Origin: Cellulomonas sp. SG140
GTDB lineage: Bacteria > Actinomycetota > Actinomycetes > Actinomycetales > Cellulomonadaceae
Reading direction: 5' to 3'
Length of the DNA: 64,000 nucleotides
Assembly: GCF_025770785.1 (NCBI RefSeq)
Contig: NZ_JANZLA010000007.1
Coordinates: 62,001 to 126,000 of the forward strand
The translations under genes were made by a program, and so were the position numbers. This document shows positions 16,241 to 25,320 of the stretch, piece after piece; position 1 is the stretch's first letter, and every line of letters begins with the position of its first letter. The notes under the pieces are model-generated. The model did no database searches, had not been told where the DNA came from, and saw only the letters and a list, made by a program, of their open reading frames with translations.

Positions 16241-17295
16241 CCACCACCACCGAGCGGCGCACCGCGGCCGCCCCGTCCGGCGTGCAGAAGCTGACGTTCG
16301 CCAAGGCGATCACCCTGGGACTGCGTCGCGCGATGGTCGACGACCCCAAGGTGCTGCTGATGGGCGAGGACATCGGCAGGCTCGGCGGCGTGTTCCGCGT
16401 GACGGACGGTCTCTACGACGAGTTCGGCGCGCAGCGCGTGGTGGACACCCCGCTCGCCGAGTCCGGCATCGTCGGGACCGCCATCGGCCTGGCGCTGCGC
16501 GGCTACCGGCCGGTGTGCGAGATCCAGTTCGACGGGTTCATCTTCCCGGCGTTCGACCAGATCACCACGCAGCTGGCCAAGCTGCACTACCGGTCCCGCG
16601 GTCGGCTGACCGTGCCGGTCGTCATCCGGGTGCCCTACGGCGGCGGCATCGGCGCGGTGGAGCACCACAGCGAGTCGCCGGAGGTGCTGTTCGCGCACAC
16701 CGCCGGGCTGCGCGTGGTGAGCCCGTCGAGCCCGGCCGAGGCCTACACGATGATCCAGGCGGCGATCGCGTCGCCGGACCCCGTGCTGTTCTTCGAGCCG
16801 AAGGTGCGGTACTGGGAGAAGGGCGAGGTGGACCTCGGCCCGGCGGACGACGAGCGGGTCCCCGGTTCCGTCCCCGCGCCCGACGACGCCGTGCTGAACC
16901 GGGCGCGCATCGTCCGGCCCGGCACCGACGTCACCGTGGTGACCTACGGCGGGAGCGTGGCGACCGTGCTGAAGGCGGCCGACGCCGCCGCGGCCGAGGG
17001 CACCAGCCTCGAGGTGATCGACCTGCGTGCCGTCTCCCCGCTGGACACCGCGACGGTCGCCGAGTCGGTGCGCCGCACGGGCCGCTGCGTCGTGGTGCAC
17101 GAGGCGCCGGTGCTGTACGGCTCCGGTGCCGAGGTCGCGGTGCGGATCACCGAGGAGTGCTTCTACCACCTGCAGGCGCCGGTGCTGCGGGTCGGCGGCT
17201 TCCACACCCCCTACCCGGTGGCCAAGCTCGAGCACGAGTACCTGCCGAGCCTGGACCGCGTGCTCGACGCGGTGGACCGCACGCTCGCGTTCTGA
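16237..17295 (+). CDS. pdhB: 2-oxoacid dehydrogenase E1 component, beta subunit
   Basis: 352 aa. MGEDIGRLGGVFRVTDGL, DTPLAESGIVGTAIGLAL, EIQFDGFIFPAFDQI and YGGGIGAVEHHSESPE are E1-beta hallmarks; the C-terminal domain includes DLRAVSPLDTATVAESV. It completes the alpha2beta2 E1 with the preceding gene, overlapping it by 4 bp (ATGA) and so coupled at equal dose. A branched-chain substrate (BkdB) is an equal alternative to pyruvate. Confidence 0.94.
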   Translation: MTTTTERRTAAAPSGVQKLTFAKAITLGLRRAMVDDPKVLLMGEDIGRLGGVFRVTDGLYDEFGAQRVVDTPLAESGIVGTAIGLALRGYRPVCEIQFDGFIFPAFDQITTQLAKLHYRSRGRLTVPVVIRVPYGGGIGAVEHHSESPEVLFAHTAGLRVVSPSSPAEAYTMIQAAIASPDPVLFFEPKVRYWEKGEVDLGPADDERVPGSVPAPDDAVLNRARIVRPGTDVTVVTYGGSVATVLKAADAAAAEGTSLEVIDLRAVSPLDTATVAESVRRTGRCVVVHEAPVLYGSGAEVAVRITEECFYHLQAPVLRVGGFHTPYPVAKLEHEYLPSLDRVLDAVDRTLAF

Positions 17296-17362
17296 CCCGC
17301 CGACCCACCCGCGACCCGACTGGCCGTTCCGGCCCTTGACTGGCTGATCCGAGGAGACACCG

Positions 17363-18934
17363 GTGCCGACCTACCAGCAGTTCCCGCTGCCCGATGCGGG
17401 CGAGGGCCTGACCGAGGCCGAGATCGTCGAGTGGCGCGTCGCGCCCGGTGACGTGGTGACCGTCAACCAGACGATCGTGGAGATCGAGACCGCCAAGTCG
17501 CTGGTCGAGCTGCCGTCGCCCTGGTCGGGCGTGGTGAGCCGGATCCTGGTCGAGGTGGGCACCACGGTGGACGTGGGGACGCCGATCATCGAGATCGACA
17601 CGGATCCGTCGGGGACGGCCACGCCTGCGGCCGGGGGCCGGGCGGTGAGCGGGGCCCAGTCGCCGCACGGGCACCACGAGCACCCGTCCCGCGCCTCCGA
17701 GGAGCCGGGCGGTGCCGAGGAGATCGGCGCCGCTCGCGACGAGCGCGCTGAGACGTCGGGGTCCGTGCTCGTCGGGTACGGGCTCGGGTCGGGCGGGTCC
17801 GGTCGGCGTCCGCGGGCGGGCGCTGCGCGCGCCGCGGGCGCGGCGACGAATCCGACCGCGCCGGCCCCCACAGGCGCGTCCGTCTCCACCCCGGAAGCAC
17901 CCGCACCCACCCCGGCGGCGACGGTCTCGGCGCCGGCACCAGCCCCTGTGCGGCCGGCCACGACGACCAACGGCAACGGGTCCTCGTCGTCCGTCGCCTC
18001 GTCGTCCGCCACCTCGTCGTCGGCCGCCGTCCACGCCCTCGCCAAGCCGCCCGTGCGCAAGCTGGCCAAGGACCTCGGTGTCGACCTCGAGATCGTCACG
18101 CCCACCGGTCCCGGCGGGATCGTGACCAGGGAGGACGTGCTCGAGCAGGCCAACCGGGCGGAGGGGCGCACGCTCGCCACCTACCCGGGCGACGACGCGC
18201 CGTGGCTGGCCAGCGGCACGGTGTCGGCGGACGGCCGCCAGACGCGGGTCCCCGTGAAGTCGGTGCGCAAGCGGACCGCCGAGGCGATGGTCACCAGCGC
18301 GTTCACCGCCCCGCACGTCACGGTGTTCCACACGATCGACGTCACGCGCACCATGCACCTGGTGCAGCGGCTGCGCGCCGACCGCGAGTTCGCCGACGTC
18401 CGGGTCACCCCGCTGCTGATCGCCGCCAAGGCTCTGCTGCTCGCGGTGCACCGGCACCCGGAGGTGAACGCCTCGTGGGACGACCAGACGCAGGAGATCG
18501 TCTACAAGCACTACGTGAACCTCGGCATCGCCGCCGCGACGCCACGCGGCCTGGTGGTGCCGAACATCAAGGACGCCCACCGGATGAACCTGCTGCAGCT
18601 GGCGCAGGCGCTCGGTGACCTCACCGCGACAGCGCGGTCGGGCAAGACCACCCCGACGGCGATGTCCGACGGCACCATCACGATCACCAACGTCGGGGTG
18701 TTCGGCATCGACACCGGGACGCCGATCCTCAACCCGGGCGAGGCCGCGATCCTGGCCTTCGGTGCCATCCGGGAGCAGCCCTGGGTGCACAAGGGCAAGA
18801 TCAAGGTCCGCCACGTCACCCAGCTGGCGCTGAGCGTCGACCACCGGCTGGTGGACGGGGAGCTGGGCTCGCGGGTGCTCGCCGACATCGCCGCGATCCT
18901 GGCCGACCCGGCGCAGGCGCTCGTCTGGGGCTGA
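17363..18934 (+). CDS. pdhC: 2-oxoacid dehydrogenase E2 (dihydrolipoamide acyltransferase)
   Basis: 523 aa. One lipoyl domain at residues 1-80 with the lipoylated Lys45 in ETAKSLVELPSP; a long Ala/Pro/Ser/Thr-rich flexible linker to about residue 220; the E1/E3-binding domain (PVRKLAKDLGVDLEIVTPTG); and the catalytic acyltransferase domain ending in SVDHRLVDGELG, which holds the HxxxDG motif. It forms the complex core and moves the acyl group to CoA. The GTG start has a GAGGAG element 7 nt upstream. No E3 gene follows, so lipoamide dehydrogenase must come from elsewhere. Confidence 0.94.
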   Translation: MPTYQQFPLPDAGEGLTEAEIVEWRVAPGDVVTVNQTIVEIETAKSLVELPSPWSGVVSRILVEVGTTVDVGTPIIEIDTDPSGTATPAAGGRAVSGAQSPHGHHEHPSRASEEPGGAEEIGAARDERAETSGSVLVGYGLGSGGSGRRPRAGAARAAGAATNPTAPAPTGASVSTPEAPAPTPAATVSAPAPAPVRPATTTNGNGSSSSVASSSATSSSAAVHALAKPPVRKLAKDLGVDLEIVTPTGPGGIVTREDVLEQANRAEGRTLATYPGDDAPWLASGTVSADGRQTRVPVKSVRKRTAEAMVTSAFTAPHVTVFHTIDVTRTMHLVQRLRADREFADVRVTPLLIAAKALLLAVHRHPEVNASWDDQTQEIVYKHYVNLGIAAATPRGLVVPNIKDAHRMNLLQLAQALGDLTATARSGKTTPTAMSDGTITITNVGVFGIDTGTPILNPGEAAILAFGAIREQPWVHKGKIKVRHVTQLALSVDHRLVDGELGSRVLADIAAILADPAQALVWG

Positions 18935-18954
18935 CCGCAGGCCCGGGGACAGCG

Positions 18955-18988
18955 ACCGGCCGCGCGGCGTGTCGGCCGCGCGGCCGGT
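18955..18988. terminator. Strong bidirectional hairpin after the dehydrogenase operon
   Basis: Perfect 14-bp arms ACCGGCCGCGCGGC (18955-18968) and GCCGCGCGGCCGGT (18975-18988) with a 6-nt loop, between convergent genes ending at 18934 and 19005. Confidence 0.8.
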
Positions 18989-19004
18989 GTCCGTGCCGAT
19001 GTGC

Positions 19005-19409
19005 TCAGGCCTGCTCGATGCGCACCATGTTGCCGGCGGGGTCGCGGAACGCGGCGTCCCGCACGCCCCACGGCTGGCTGACGGGCTCCTGCAGCACCTC
19101 GGCACCGGCCGCGGCGGCGACCTTCTCGAACGTCGCGTCGAGGTTGTCGGTGCGCAGCTGCAGCATGCCGAGCGCACCCTTGGCCAGCAGGGCGGCCAGC
19201 GCGTCGCCGTCCTCCTGGGAGCGGCCGGCGTGCGCCTCGGATAGGACGATGTTGATCTCCGGCTGGCTCTCGTTCACCAGGGTGATCCAGTGGAAGCCGC
19301 CCTGGGCGACCTCGTTGCGCACGGTCATGCCGAGCGTGTCGCGGTAGAACGCGAGGGCGGTGTCGATGTCGTCGACGGCGACGTGGACGCCGCTGAGAGA
19401 AACGGTCAT
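19005..19409 (-). CDS. VOC family (glyoxalase-like) protein
   Basis: 134 aa, a single VOC domain: SLSGVHVAVDDIDTALAFYRDTLGM, HWITLVNESQPEINIVL, a GMLQLRTDNLDATFEKV repeat start and DAAFRDPAGNMVRIEQ at the end with the usual metal-ligand Glu. The substrate is unknown. The ATG follows TAGCGT by 7 nt (leaderless). The AraC regulator 10 bp further on the same strand ends just upstream, and AraC/VOC pairs of this kind are common, so co-regulation is likely. Confidence 0.9.
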   Translation of the reverse strand: MTVSLSGVHVAVDDIDTALAFYRDTLGMTVRNEVAQGGFHWITLVNESQPEINIVLSEAHAGRSQEDGDALAALLAKGALGMLQLRTDNLDATFEKVAAAAGAEVLQEPVSQPWGVRDAAFRDPAGNMVRIEQA

Positions 19410-19419
19410 GGGGACGACG

Positions 19420-19902
19420 CTAGGCGGGCGCCGTGGCGGGTGCTTCTTCGAAACTGCTCACTTGCGTGCCCTCCGTCGTCGGACGCGGCTCGGACTCCTC
19501 GCCGCGGGTGCGGCGCGGCCGGGTCGCGGCCATCACGTGGCAGACGGGCAGCTGACGCAGGGCGGTGTGGTCCGCCGCCCGGTAGGCGCTGGGCGTCTGG
19601 CCCACCAGCTCGGTGAACCGGGAGCTGAACGAGCCGAGGCTGGTGCAGCCCACCTCGAAGCAGACCTCGGTGACGCTGAGGTCGCCCCGCCGCAGCAGGG
19701 CCTTGGCCCGCTCGATCCGCCGGGTCATCAGGTAGGAGTACGGCGTCTCGCCGTAGGCCTCGCGGAACCGGCGGCTGAAGTGCGCCGTCGACATGAACGC
19801 GGTGGCGGCCAGCGCAGGGACGTCGAGCGGCTCGGCGTACTCGCGGTCGATCCGGTCGCGCGCGCGACGCAGCCGTCGCAGCTCGTCGAGGTCCGCCGCC
19901 AT
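19420..19902 (-). CDS. AraC family transcriptional regulator
   Basis: 160 aa, essentially only the DNA-binding region: two HTH motifs in LDVPALAATAFMSTAHFSRRFREAYGETPYSYLMTRRIERAKALL and LSVTEVCFEVGCTSLGSFSSRFTELVGQTPSAYR. There is no N-terminal sensing domain, so any ligand input would be absent or in the Arg/Glu-rich 45-residue C-terminal tail. The ATG at 19902 follows CACAAT by 6 nt. It lies immediately upstream of the VOC gene on the same strand, 10 bp apart, and may control it. Confidence 0.92.
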   Translation of the reverse strand: MAADLDELRRLRRARDRIDREYAEPLDVPALAATAFMSTAHFSRRFREAYGETPYSYLMTRRIERAKALLRRGDLSVTEVCFEVGCTSLGSFSSRFTELVGQTPSAYRAADHTALRQLPVCHVMAATRPRRTRGEESEPRPTTEGTQVSSFEEAPATAPA

Positions 19903-19966
19903 GCACCGATTGTGCACATGACCCCGGCCGGACCGCTGCTCCCTGGTCCCCCGGCGGCCGGCGGCG

Positions 19967-20647
19967 TCAGGTCTCGGCGGGACCGACGCGGACGAGTCCC
20001 GTCTGGTAGGCGACCACCACCAGCTGGGCGCGGTCACGCAGGTCGAGCTTCACCATCGAGCGGTTGACGTGGGTCTTCACCGTGGCGGGGGAGATCACCA
20101 GGCGCTCGGCGATCTCGTCGTTGGTCAGGCCCTCGGCCACCAGGGCGACGATCTCGCGCTCGCGGTCGGTGAGCTGCTCGAGCCGCGCCGGGACGCCGGC
20201 GGCGGCCACCCGGTTGGGCTGGGAGAGGAACGTGGTGATCAGGCTGCGGGTGGCGGCAGGGGACAGCAGCGCCTCACCGGCCGCGACCAGGCGGATCGCA
20301 TCGAGCAGGTCGTCGGGGTCGACGCTCTTGCCGAGGAACCCGCTCGCTCCGGCGCGCAGCGCGAGGAACACGTAGTCGTCGAGCTCGAAGGTGGTGAGCA
20401 CCAGCACCTTCACGCCGGCCAGGTCCTCGTCCGAGCAGATGCGGCGGGTCGCCTCGAGGCCGTCCATCCCGGGCATCCGGATGTCCATCAGCACCACGTC
20501 GGCGCGGGCGCTGCGGGCCAGCTCCACGGCCTGGGCGCCGTCGGCCGCCTCGCCGACCACCTCCAGGTCGTCGGCACCGTCCACCAGCACGCGGAAGCCG
20601 GCGCGGATCAGCGCCTGGTCGTCGGCGATCACCACGCGGGTGGTCAT
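19967..20647 (-). CDS. NarL/LuxR family response regulator
   Basis: 226 aa. The receiver domain has the DD pair in VVIADDQALIRAGF, the phospho-acceptor Asp in DVVLMDIRMPGMDG, and the conserved Thr and Lys (LTTFELDDYVF, GASGFLGKSVDP). The C-terminal LuxR HTH reads LTDREREIVALVAEGLTNDEIAERLVISPATVKTHVNRSMVKL. The ATG overlaps the histidine kinase stop by 4 bp, so the pair is coupled. By position it probably controls the ABC transporter genes upstream in the same operon. Confidence 0.95.
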   Translation of the reverse strand: MTTRVVIADDQALIRAGFRVLVDGADDLEVVGEAADGAQAVELARSARADVVLMDIRMPGMDGLEATRRICSDEDLAGVKVLVLTTFELDDYVFLALRAGASGFLGKSVDPDDLLDAIRLVAAGEALLSPAATRSLITTFLSQPNRVAAAGVPARLEQLTDREREIVALVAEGLTNDEIAERLVISPATVKTHVNRSMVKLDLRDRAQLVVVAYQTGLVRVGPAET

Positions 20648-21945
20648 CGTCCCGCCCCGCGCGTCGCGTCGGTCCGGGACGAGGGCGACGCCGGGGTCGG
20701 TGAGCCCGTCGCGTCGGCCCGCGGCGCGAGCGGCAGCTGCGCGGCGACCCGGTAGCCGCCGTCCTTGGTCGGACCCGTCTGCAGCTGCCCACCGGCCGCA
20801 GCGACCCGTTCCCGCATGCCGACCAGCCCGAGGCCCGAGCCGGTCGGTCCGTCCTCGGACGGCACCGGGCCGGCGGCGGGACCGCGCGGCAGGGCGCCGG
20901 CCGGCGGCCGGTCGTTGGTGACGGTGACCTCCAGGCGACCGGCGCGCGAGGAGAGCAGGACGGTGGCGCGCGCCCCCGCAGCATGCTTCTGCACGTTGGT
21001 CAAGGCCTCCTGCACCAGGCGGAACGCCGTCAGGTCGACCGCGGGCGTCAGGTGCCACGGCGGTCCGGAGCGTTCCACGGTCACCGGTGTCCCGATCGCG
21101 CGGGCCGACGCCACCAGCTCCCCGATGCGGTCCAGGCCCGGCGTCGGGGCGGTCGGCAGGTCGGACTCGTCCTGCCGGAGCACGCCCAGCACCGACTGCA
21201 GCTCGGTCAGCACCGCCTTCGCGGACTCGCGCACGTGGTGCAGGGCCTCGCGCGCGGCGGCGGGGTCCCGGTCGACGACGTGCTCGGCGACGCCCGCCTG
21301 CACGCTGATCACCGCGGCGTGGTGCGCGATCGCGTCGTGCAGCTCCCGTGCGATGCGCACCCTGTCCTCGGCCACCCGGCGCAGCGCGGTCTCCTCGCGG
21401 GTCTCCTCCGCGCGCCGTGCCCGGTCCTGCAGCGCCGCGAGGGTGGCGCGCCGTCCCTGCACGGCCATGCCGAGCGCCGCGGCGGTCCACAGCCAGAGGA
21501 TCAGGTTGTGCCGTCCCCACACCTGGTCGGCCACGGTCAGGCCGAGGGCCCAGGTGGCCCCGAGCACCACGGAGGTGGTCGCCGCGGCCACCAGCGCCTT
21601 GGTGCGGGAGGCACGGCTGGCGTAGACGTACAGGGCGATCACGAGGGCGAGCTGGGCCAGGTTGACCGACCAGCCGCCGAGGAGCGCCGCGAGAGCGGCC
21701 GCCCCGGTGGCGAGCAGCGTGACCAGTGGGAGGCGCCGGACCTGGGTCAGGGCGGCGGCGCTCACCAGCGTCAGGACGACGTCCGGCCCGGTGACCGTCA
21801 GGTCGAAGCCGCCGCCGTAGCGGCCGGACTGCGCCATCAGGATGGGCACCCGCAGGAACACCACGGCGAGGACGAGGGCGACCAGCAGGTCGACCAGCGC
21901 CGGGCGCGCACGCAGCGCCCCGACGACCGTCCTGGTCCTCACCAT
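20644..21945 (-). CDS. NarL-type sensor histidine kinase (HisKA_3)
   Basis: 433 aa. The N-terminal half has about five or six membrane helices without a clear periplasmic sensor domain, as in DesK-like or intramembrane-sensing kinases. The phospho-acceptor His is in RIARELHDAIAHHAAVISVQ; the ATPase has an N-box-like FRLVQEALTNVQKHA and G-box GSGLGLVGMRERV. The ATG at 21945 lies 7 nt after TAGGGT, so a promoter inside the operon is possible; an upstream GTG at 21954 would add MAR. Such kinases next to ABC exporters often sense membrane-active compounds. Confidence 0.94.
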   Translation of the reverse strand: MVRTRTVVGALRARPALVDLLVALVLAVVFLRVPILMAQSGRYGGGFDLTVTGPDVVLTLVSAAALTQVRRLPLVTLLATGAAALAALLGGWSVNLAQLALVIALYVYASRASRTKALVAAATTSVVLGATWALGLTVADQVWGRHNLILWLWTAAALGMAVQGRRATLAALQDRARRAEETREETALRRVAEDRVRIARELHDAIAHHAAVISVQAGVAEHVVDRDPAAAREALHHVRESAKAVLTELQSVLGVLRQDESDLPTAPTPGLDRIGELVASARAIGTPVTVERSGPPWHLTPAVDLTAFRLVQEALTNVQKHAAGARATVLLSSRAGRLEVTVTNDRPPAGALPRGPAAGPVPSEDGPTGSGLGLVGMRERVAAAGGQLQTGPTKDGGYRVAAQLPLAPRADATGSPTPASPSSRTDATRGAGR

Positions 21946-21995
21946 GCGCGCCACCCTAGGTCCGCCTCATCCGGAGCCGCGGGTCCAGCGCCTGG

Positions 21996-22847
21996 TCAGA
22001 CGTCGCGCCGGCTGATCGCCACCACGGCGCCGACCAGCACGGCCAGCACCCAGGCGACCAGGACGGCGACGCCGGCGCCGACCCCGAGCACGTCGGTACC
22101 GGCGCGCTCCACGGTGGTGAACGCGGCCGCAGCGGAGCTCGGCAGGTACTTCAGCGCCGGGTCCCAGCTGGTGGGCAGCAGCGCCCCGGCCAGACCGGGG
22201 AGCACCAGCAGGCCGGCGATGAGCACGCCGATGCTCCCCGCCACGCTGCGCAGCAGGACGCCGAGCCCCATCCCGAGCAGGCCCACCGCGGTCAGGTAGC
22301 CGGCCATCCCCAGCACCTGTCGGAGGACGCCGGGGTCGCCGAGCGCCGCGGTCTGGTTGCCGCCGGAGTGCAGCACGGACATGCCGAGGAAGAAGGCTCC
22401 GAACACCCCGACCAGCGTGGTGACCACCAGCACGCCGGTGAGCACGAGCGCCTTGCCGACCACCACCTGCCACCGCCGCGGCACCGCGGCGACGGTCGAG
22501 GCGATCATCCGGGAGCCGTACTCCCGGGCCCCGAGCACGCAGCCGAGCACGCCCACCACCAGCACGCCGATGTTCGCTCCGGTCAGCACCGTGGCCACCG
22601 GCCCGACCCCGGCGAACGGCCCGTGCCGGTCCGGCGCCTGGCCCATCCGGTTGTTGGAGATCGCGGACGCCAGGGCCGCGAACCCGATGAGCAGGGCCAT
22701 CAGCAGCAGCTGTCCGGCCCAGCTGGCGCGCAGGGTGCGGAACTTGATCCACTCGAAGCGGAGCACGCGTCCGAAGCTCTGCCGGTAGTGCCGGACCAGC
22801 CTCCGGTCGGGCAGCACGGTGGTCGGGGACGGGATCGTGGTGGTCAT
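21996..22847 (-). CDS. ABC-2 type transporter permease
   Basis: 283 aa with about six membrane helices: RLRASWAGQLLLMALLIGF-type first helix after FEWIKFRTLR, then GANIGVLVVGVLGCVLGAREYGSRM, LVLTGVLVVTTLVGVFGAFFLG, AGYLTAVGLLGMGLGVLL, SIGVLIAGLLVLPGLAG and a final helix before AISRRDV. FEWIKFRTL followed by REYGSRMI is typical of this actinobacterial subfamily. It overlaps the ATPase stop by one base (TGATG), so it is coupled to it. Likely an export system; the cargo is unknown. Confidence 0.93.
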   Translation of the reverse strand: MTTTIPSPTTVLPDRRLVRHYRQSFGRVLRFEWIKFRTLRASWAGQLLLMALLIGFAALASAISNNRMGQAPDRHGPFAGVGPVATVLTGANIGVLVVGVLGCVLGAREYGSRMIASTVAAVPRRWQVVVGKALVLTGVLVVTTLVGVFGAFFLGMSVLHSGGNQTAALGDPGVLRQVLGMAGYLTAVGLLGMGLGVLLRSVAGSIGVLIAGLLVLPGLAGALLPTSWDPALKYLPSSAAAAFTTVERAGTDVLGVGAGVAVLVAWVLAVLVGAVVAISRRDV

Positions 22848-23797
22848 CAGGCGGCGCTCCTCTGGGCGGTTCCGGCGTGCGGGGCGTGGTGCTCGACGGC
22901 GCCGGCGTACTCGACCTCGTCCCTGGTCAGGGCCATGTAGGCCGACTCGAGCGAGCCGGTGTGGGTCGCCAGCTGGTGCAGCCGCAGCCCGTTGGCGGCA
23001 GCGACGTCGCCGATCACGTCGGCCGCCAGCCCCCGGACCTCGAACGTGCCCGCCTCGGTGGAGGTGAGGGTGACGCCGTCCCGCGCCAGCAGGGGCGCGA
23101 GCGCGGCGGCGTCCGGCGAGGCGACGACGACGGTGCCGACGGACGCCTGCGCGATGAAGTCGGCGATCGGCATGTCCGCCAGGATCCGGCCGCGCCCGAT
23201 CACCAGCAGGTGGTCGGCGACCAGCTCGAGCTCGCTCATCAGGTGGGACGACAGCAGCACGGTCCGACCCTCCGCCGCGAGCTCGGTGAGCAGCGCCCGG
23301 ATCCACTGGATGCCGTCGAGGTCCAGCCCGTTGACCGGCTCGTCCAGCAGCAGCACCGACGGGTCGGCGAGCAGCGCCGCCGCGATCCCCAGCCGCTGTC
23401 CCATGCCGAGCGAGAACTCCCGCGTCCGCTTGCCCGCCACGTGGCTGAGGCCCACGGTGCCGAGCACCTCGTCGACCCGACGCGGCCCCACGCCGACCGT
23501 GGCGCCGAGCGCCAGCAGGTGGTTGCGCGCGGTCCGCCCGCCGTCCGTCCCCTTGGCGTCGAGCAGCGCACCGACCTCCGCCAGGGGCGCCCGGGAGTCC
23601 ACGTACGGCCGCCCGTTGACCAGGGCGACGCCGGAGGTCGGCCGGTCCAGGCCGAGCACCACGCGCATGGTGGTGGACTTCCCGGCGCCGTTGGGCCCGA
23701 GGAAGCCGGTGACCACCCCCGCGGGGATGGTGGCGCTGATCCCGTCGACGGCGAGCTTGTCGCCGTACCTCTTGGTCAGCTGATGGAGCTCGATCAT
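22847..23797 (-). CDS. ABC transporter ATP-binding protein
   Basis: 316 aa. Walker A is GPNGAGKST, the signature is FSLGMGQRLGIAAALL (LGMGQ in place of LSGGQ), Walker B is VLLLDEPVNGLD, and the H-loop is in LLSSHLMSE. The roughly 90-residue C-terminal extension is typical of ABC-2 exporters. The ATG at 23797 (MIELHQLTKRYG) is preceded by AGGCGG. It is the first gene of the ATPase-permease-kinase-regulator operon, a self-regulated resistance or export module by analogy with Bce- and Nat-type systems. Confidence 0.94.
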   Translation of the reverse strand: MIELHQLTKRYGDKLAVDGISATIPAGVVTGFLGPNGAGKSTTMRVVLGLDRPTSGVALVNGRPYVDSRAPLAEVGALLDAKGTDGGRTARNHLLALGATVGVGPRRVDEVLGTVGLSHVAGKRTREFSLGMGQRLGIAAALLADPSVLLLDEPVNGLDLDGIQWIRALLTELAAEGRTVLLSSHLMSELELVADHLLVIGRGRILADMPIADFIAQASVGTVVVASPDAAALAPLLARDGVTLTSTEAGTFEVRGLAADVIGDVAAANGLRLHQLATHTGSLESAYMALTRDEVEYAGAVEHHAPHAGTAQRSAA

Positions 23798-24018
23798 GGT
23801 GCCGCCTGTCTGTGGGCTGGTGGCGGACGAGCCGTGCCACGGCGTGGTCCGGTGGGGTACGGCATCAGGGTCACCCGGCCGGGGGCTCGTCGTCGTCCTC
23901 CGCCCGGACGGTTCGGCGCGTACGACGAGCGCGGTACGCGACACCGCGTGGCTCTGGCGGAGGGGTGGGTCGGTACGGCACGGTGGGCTGCCGCCGCCCG
24001 TCGACCCCGGAGCACCCC

Positions 24019-24390
24019 GTGAGCCAGCACGAGCCGACCCCGTCGTCCCTCCCCTCGCCCTCCGCCCTGCCGACCCTGCCGCCCGAACCGCCCTACTACG
24101 CGGTCGTCTTCACGTCCCTGCGCACACCGGGCGACCAGGGCTACGCGGAGCGCTCCGACGAGATGGAGCGGCTGGCTGCCGGGATGCCGGGGTTCCTCGG
24201 GTTGGACTCGGCGCGCGGCGCCGACGGGTTCGGCATCACGGTGTCGTACTGGCGGGACGAGGAGTCGATCGCCGGCTGGCGCGACCAGGCGGACCACGCC
24301 GCGACGCGCGCCGACGGGCGCGCGCACTGGTACGAGTCCTTCGCCGTGCACGTCGCCAAGGTCGAGAGGTCGTACGACTTCCACCGCTGA
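24019..24390 (+). CDS. Antibiotic biosynthesis monooxygenase (ABM) domain protein
   Basis: 123 aa. After a 24-residue Ser/Pro-rich start, the ABM fold follows: PYYAVVFTSLRTPGDQGYAERSDEMERLAAGMPGFLGLDSAR, then GFGITVSYWRDEESIAGWRDQADHAATR and the final WYESFAVHVAKVERSYDF. The family ranges from quinone-forming monooxygenases to haem-degrading enzymes and stress proteins; this type, with the W-R-D-Q...H segment, is common in bacteria with no assigned substrate. The GTG has a GGAG element 7 nt upstream. Confidence 0.88.
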   Translation: MSQHEPTPSSLPSPSALPTLPPEPPYYAVVFTSLRTPGDQGYAERSDEMERLAAGMPGFLGLDSARGADGFGITVSYWRDEESIAGWRDQADHAATRADGRAHWYESFAVHVAKVERSYDFHR

Positions 24391-24442
24391 CCTGGTGCGG
24401 CGGACCCCTCGGTGCCAAGGTCGGCACTGAGGGGGGCGTCCG

Positions 24443-24814
24443 ATGCGCGTGCTTCGGTGGGTGGCGTGGGCGGCGGTGGCCGCATGGGTCGGGCTGTTCG
24501 TCGCGTGGATGATCCAGGGGCGCGAGCTGCCGGCCTCGTTCGTCGCGGCGCCGTACGTCGCGTTCGGCGTGCTGTTCGTGGTCGCGGTGGTGCGCGACGT
24601 CGTGCGGCCGCGGCGCGGCGGTGCGGCGCGGGCGACGCTCGGCCCCGTCGTACGGGGGTTCGACGACGTGCAGGACATCTACTTCGGTCGGACGCCGGGG
24701 ATCACGCCGCGGTACGGCAGCGACGAGCCGGACGTCGCCTCTCTGGTCGAGCCGCACCCGGACCCGTTGGACGAGCGGCGGTGGGTCGTTCCCCCGCAGC
24801 AGCCTCGTACCTGA
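24443..24814 (+). CDS. Small two-helix membrane protein, unknown function
   Basis: 123 aa. Two hydrophobic helices (about residues 6-24 and 35-51) are followed by an Arg-rich loop and a soluble tail holding FDDVQDIYFGRTPGITPRYGSD. No family recognised. A purine-rich GAGGGGGG element lies 7-13 nt before the ATG. It sits 52 bp after the ABM gene on the same strand, so it may share its transcript. Confidence 0.75.
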   Translation: MRVLRWVAWAAVAAWVGLFVAWMIQGRELPASFVAAPYVAFGVLFVVAVVRDVVRPRRGGAARATLGPVVRGFDDVQDIYFGRTPGITPRYGSDEPDVASLVEPHPDPLDERRWVVPPQQPRT

Positions 24815-24819
24815 CGTCC

Positions 24820-24834
24820 GGACCCGCCGGGTCC
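24820..24834. terminator. Short hairpin between convergent genes
   Basis: GGACCC (24820-24825), 3-nt loop, GGGTCC (24829-24834), just after the stop at 24814 and before the convergent gene that ends at 24883. Confidence 0.45.
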
Positions 24835-24882
24835 CTCGACCGGCTCGTCCCGTCGCGCCTCGTGGACTGACGAGGTGCCCGG

Positions 24883-25317
24883 TCAGGGACGGCGGGGGCG
24901 TTCGACGACGAGCAGGACGAGCGACAGCACGATCGCGGCCGTCTCCGTGACGGCGGACGTCCAGATGGGGACGCCGGTCCACTGCTCGTGCACGCCGAAC
25001 AGCCCGTGCGCCGTGGTGGACACGAGGAACGCGCCGAACGTCGCGACGCCGAAGCCGAGGGCGCCGAGCAGCGGCAGCCAGTGGCGCCAGACGAGCAGCA
25101 GCACGCCGATCACCAGGCCGCCGACGGCGTTGAGCAGGAAGGCGGGACCGACCACCGTGAACTGCCGGAACCCCGAGAACCACAGCTCGAGGTGCACCAC
25201 GGCGGACATCAGCACGCACGCGGCGAGCAGGCCACGCAGCACGTCGGAGGCCGCCTGGCGTCCGGTGTGCCAGGTGGCGAGGTTCGAGCGGGACGTCGTC
25301 GTCCCCGGCGCGGGCAC
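24883..25317 (-). CDS. Four-helix membrane protein next to Rieske protein
   Basis: 144 aa with four hydrophobic segments: LLAACVLMSAVVHLELWF, AFLLNAVGGLVIGVLLLVW, LGALGFGVATFGAFLVST and TETAAIVLSLVLLVVE. The first helix carries a VVHLELW motif and the third is followed by AHGLFG, giving His residues near the membrane face. No catalytic motif is recognised. The GTG start is 3 nt past the stop of the Rieske gene, so it is translated with it and may be its membrane partner (inference). Confidence 0.8.
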   Translation of the reverse strand: MPAPGTTTSRSNLATWHTGRQAASDVLRGLLAACVLMSAVVHLELWFSGFRQFTVVGPAFLLNAVGGLVIGVLLLVWRHWLPLLGALGFGVATFGAFLVSTTAHGLFGVHEQWTGVPIWTSAVTETAAIVLSLVLLVVERPRRP

Positions 25318-25320
25318 GGC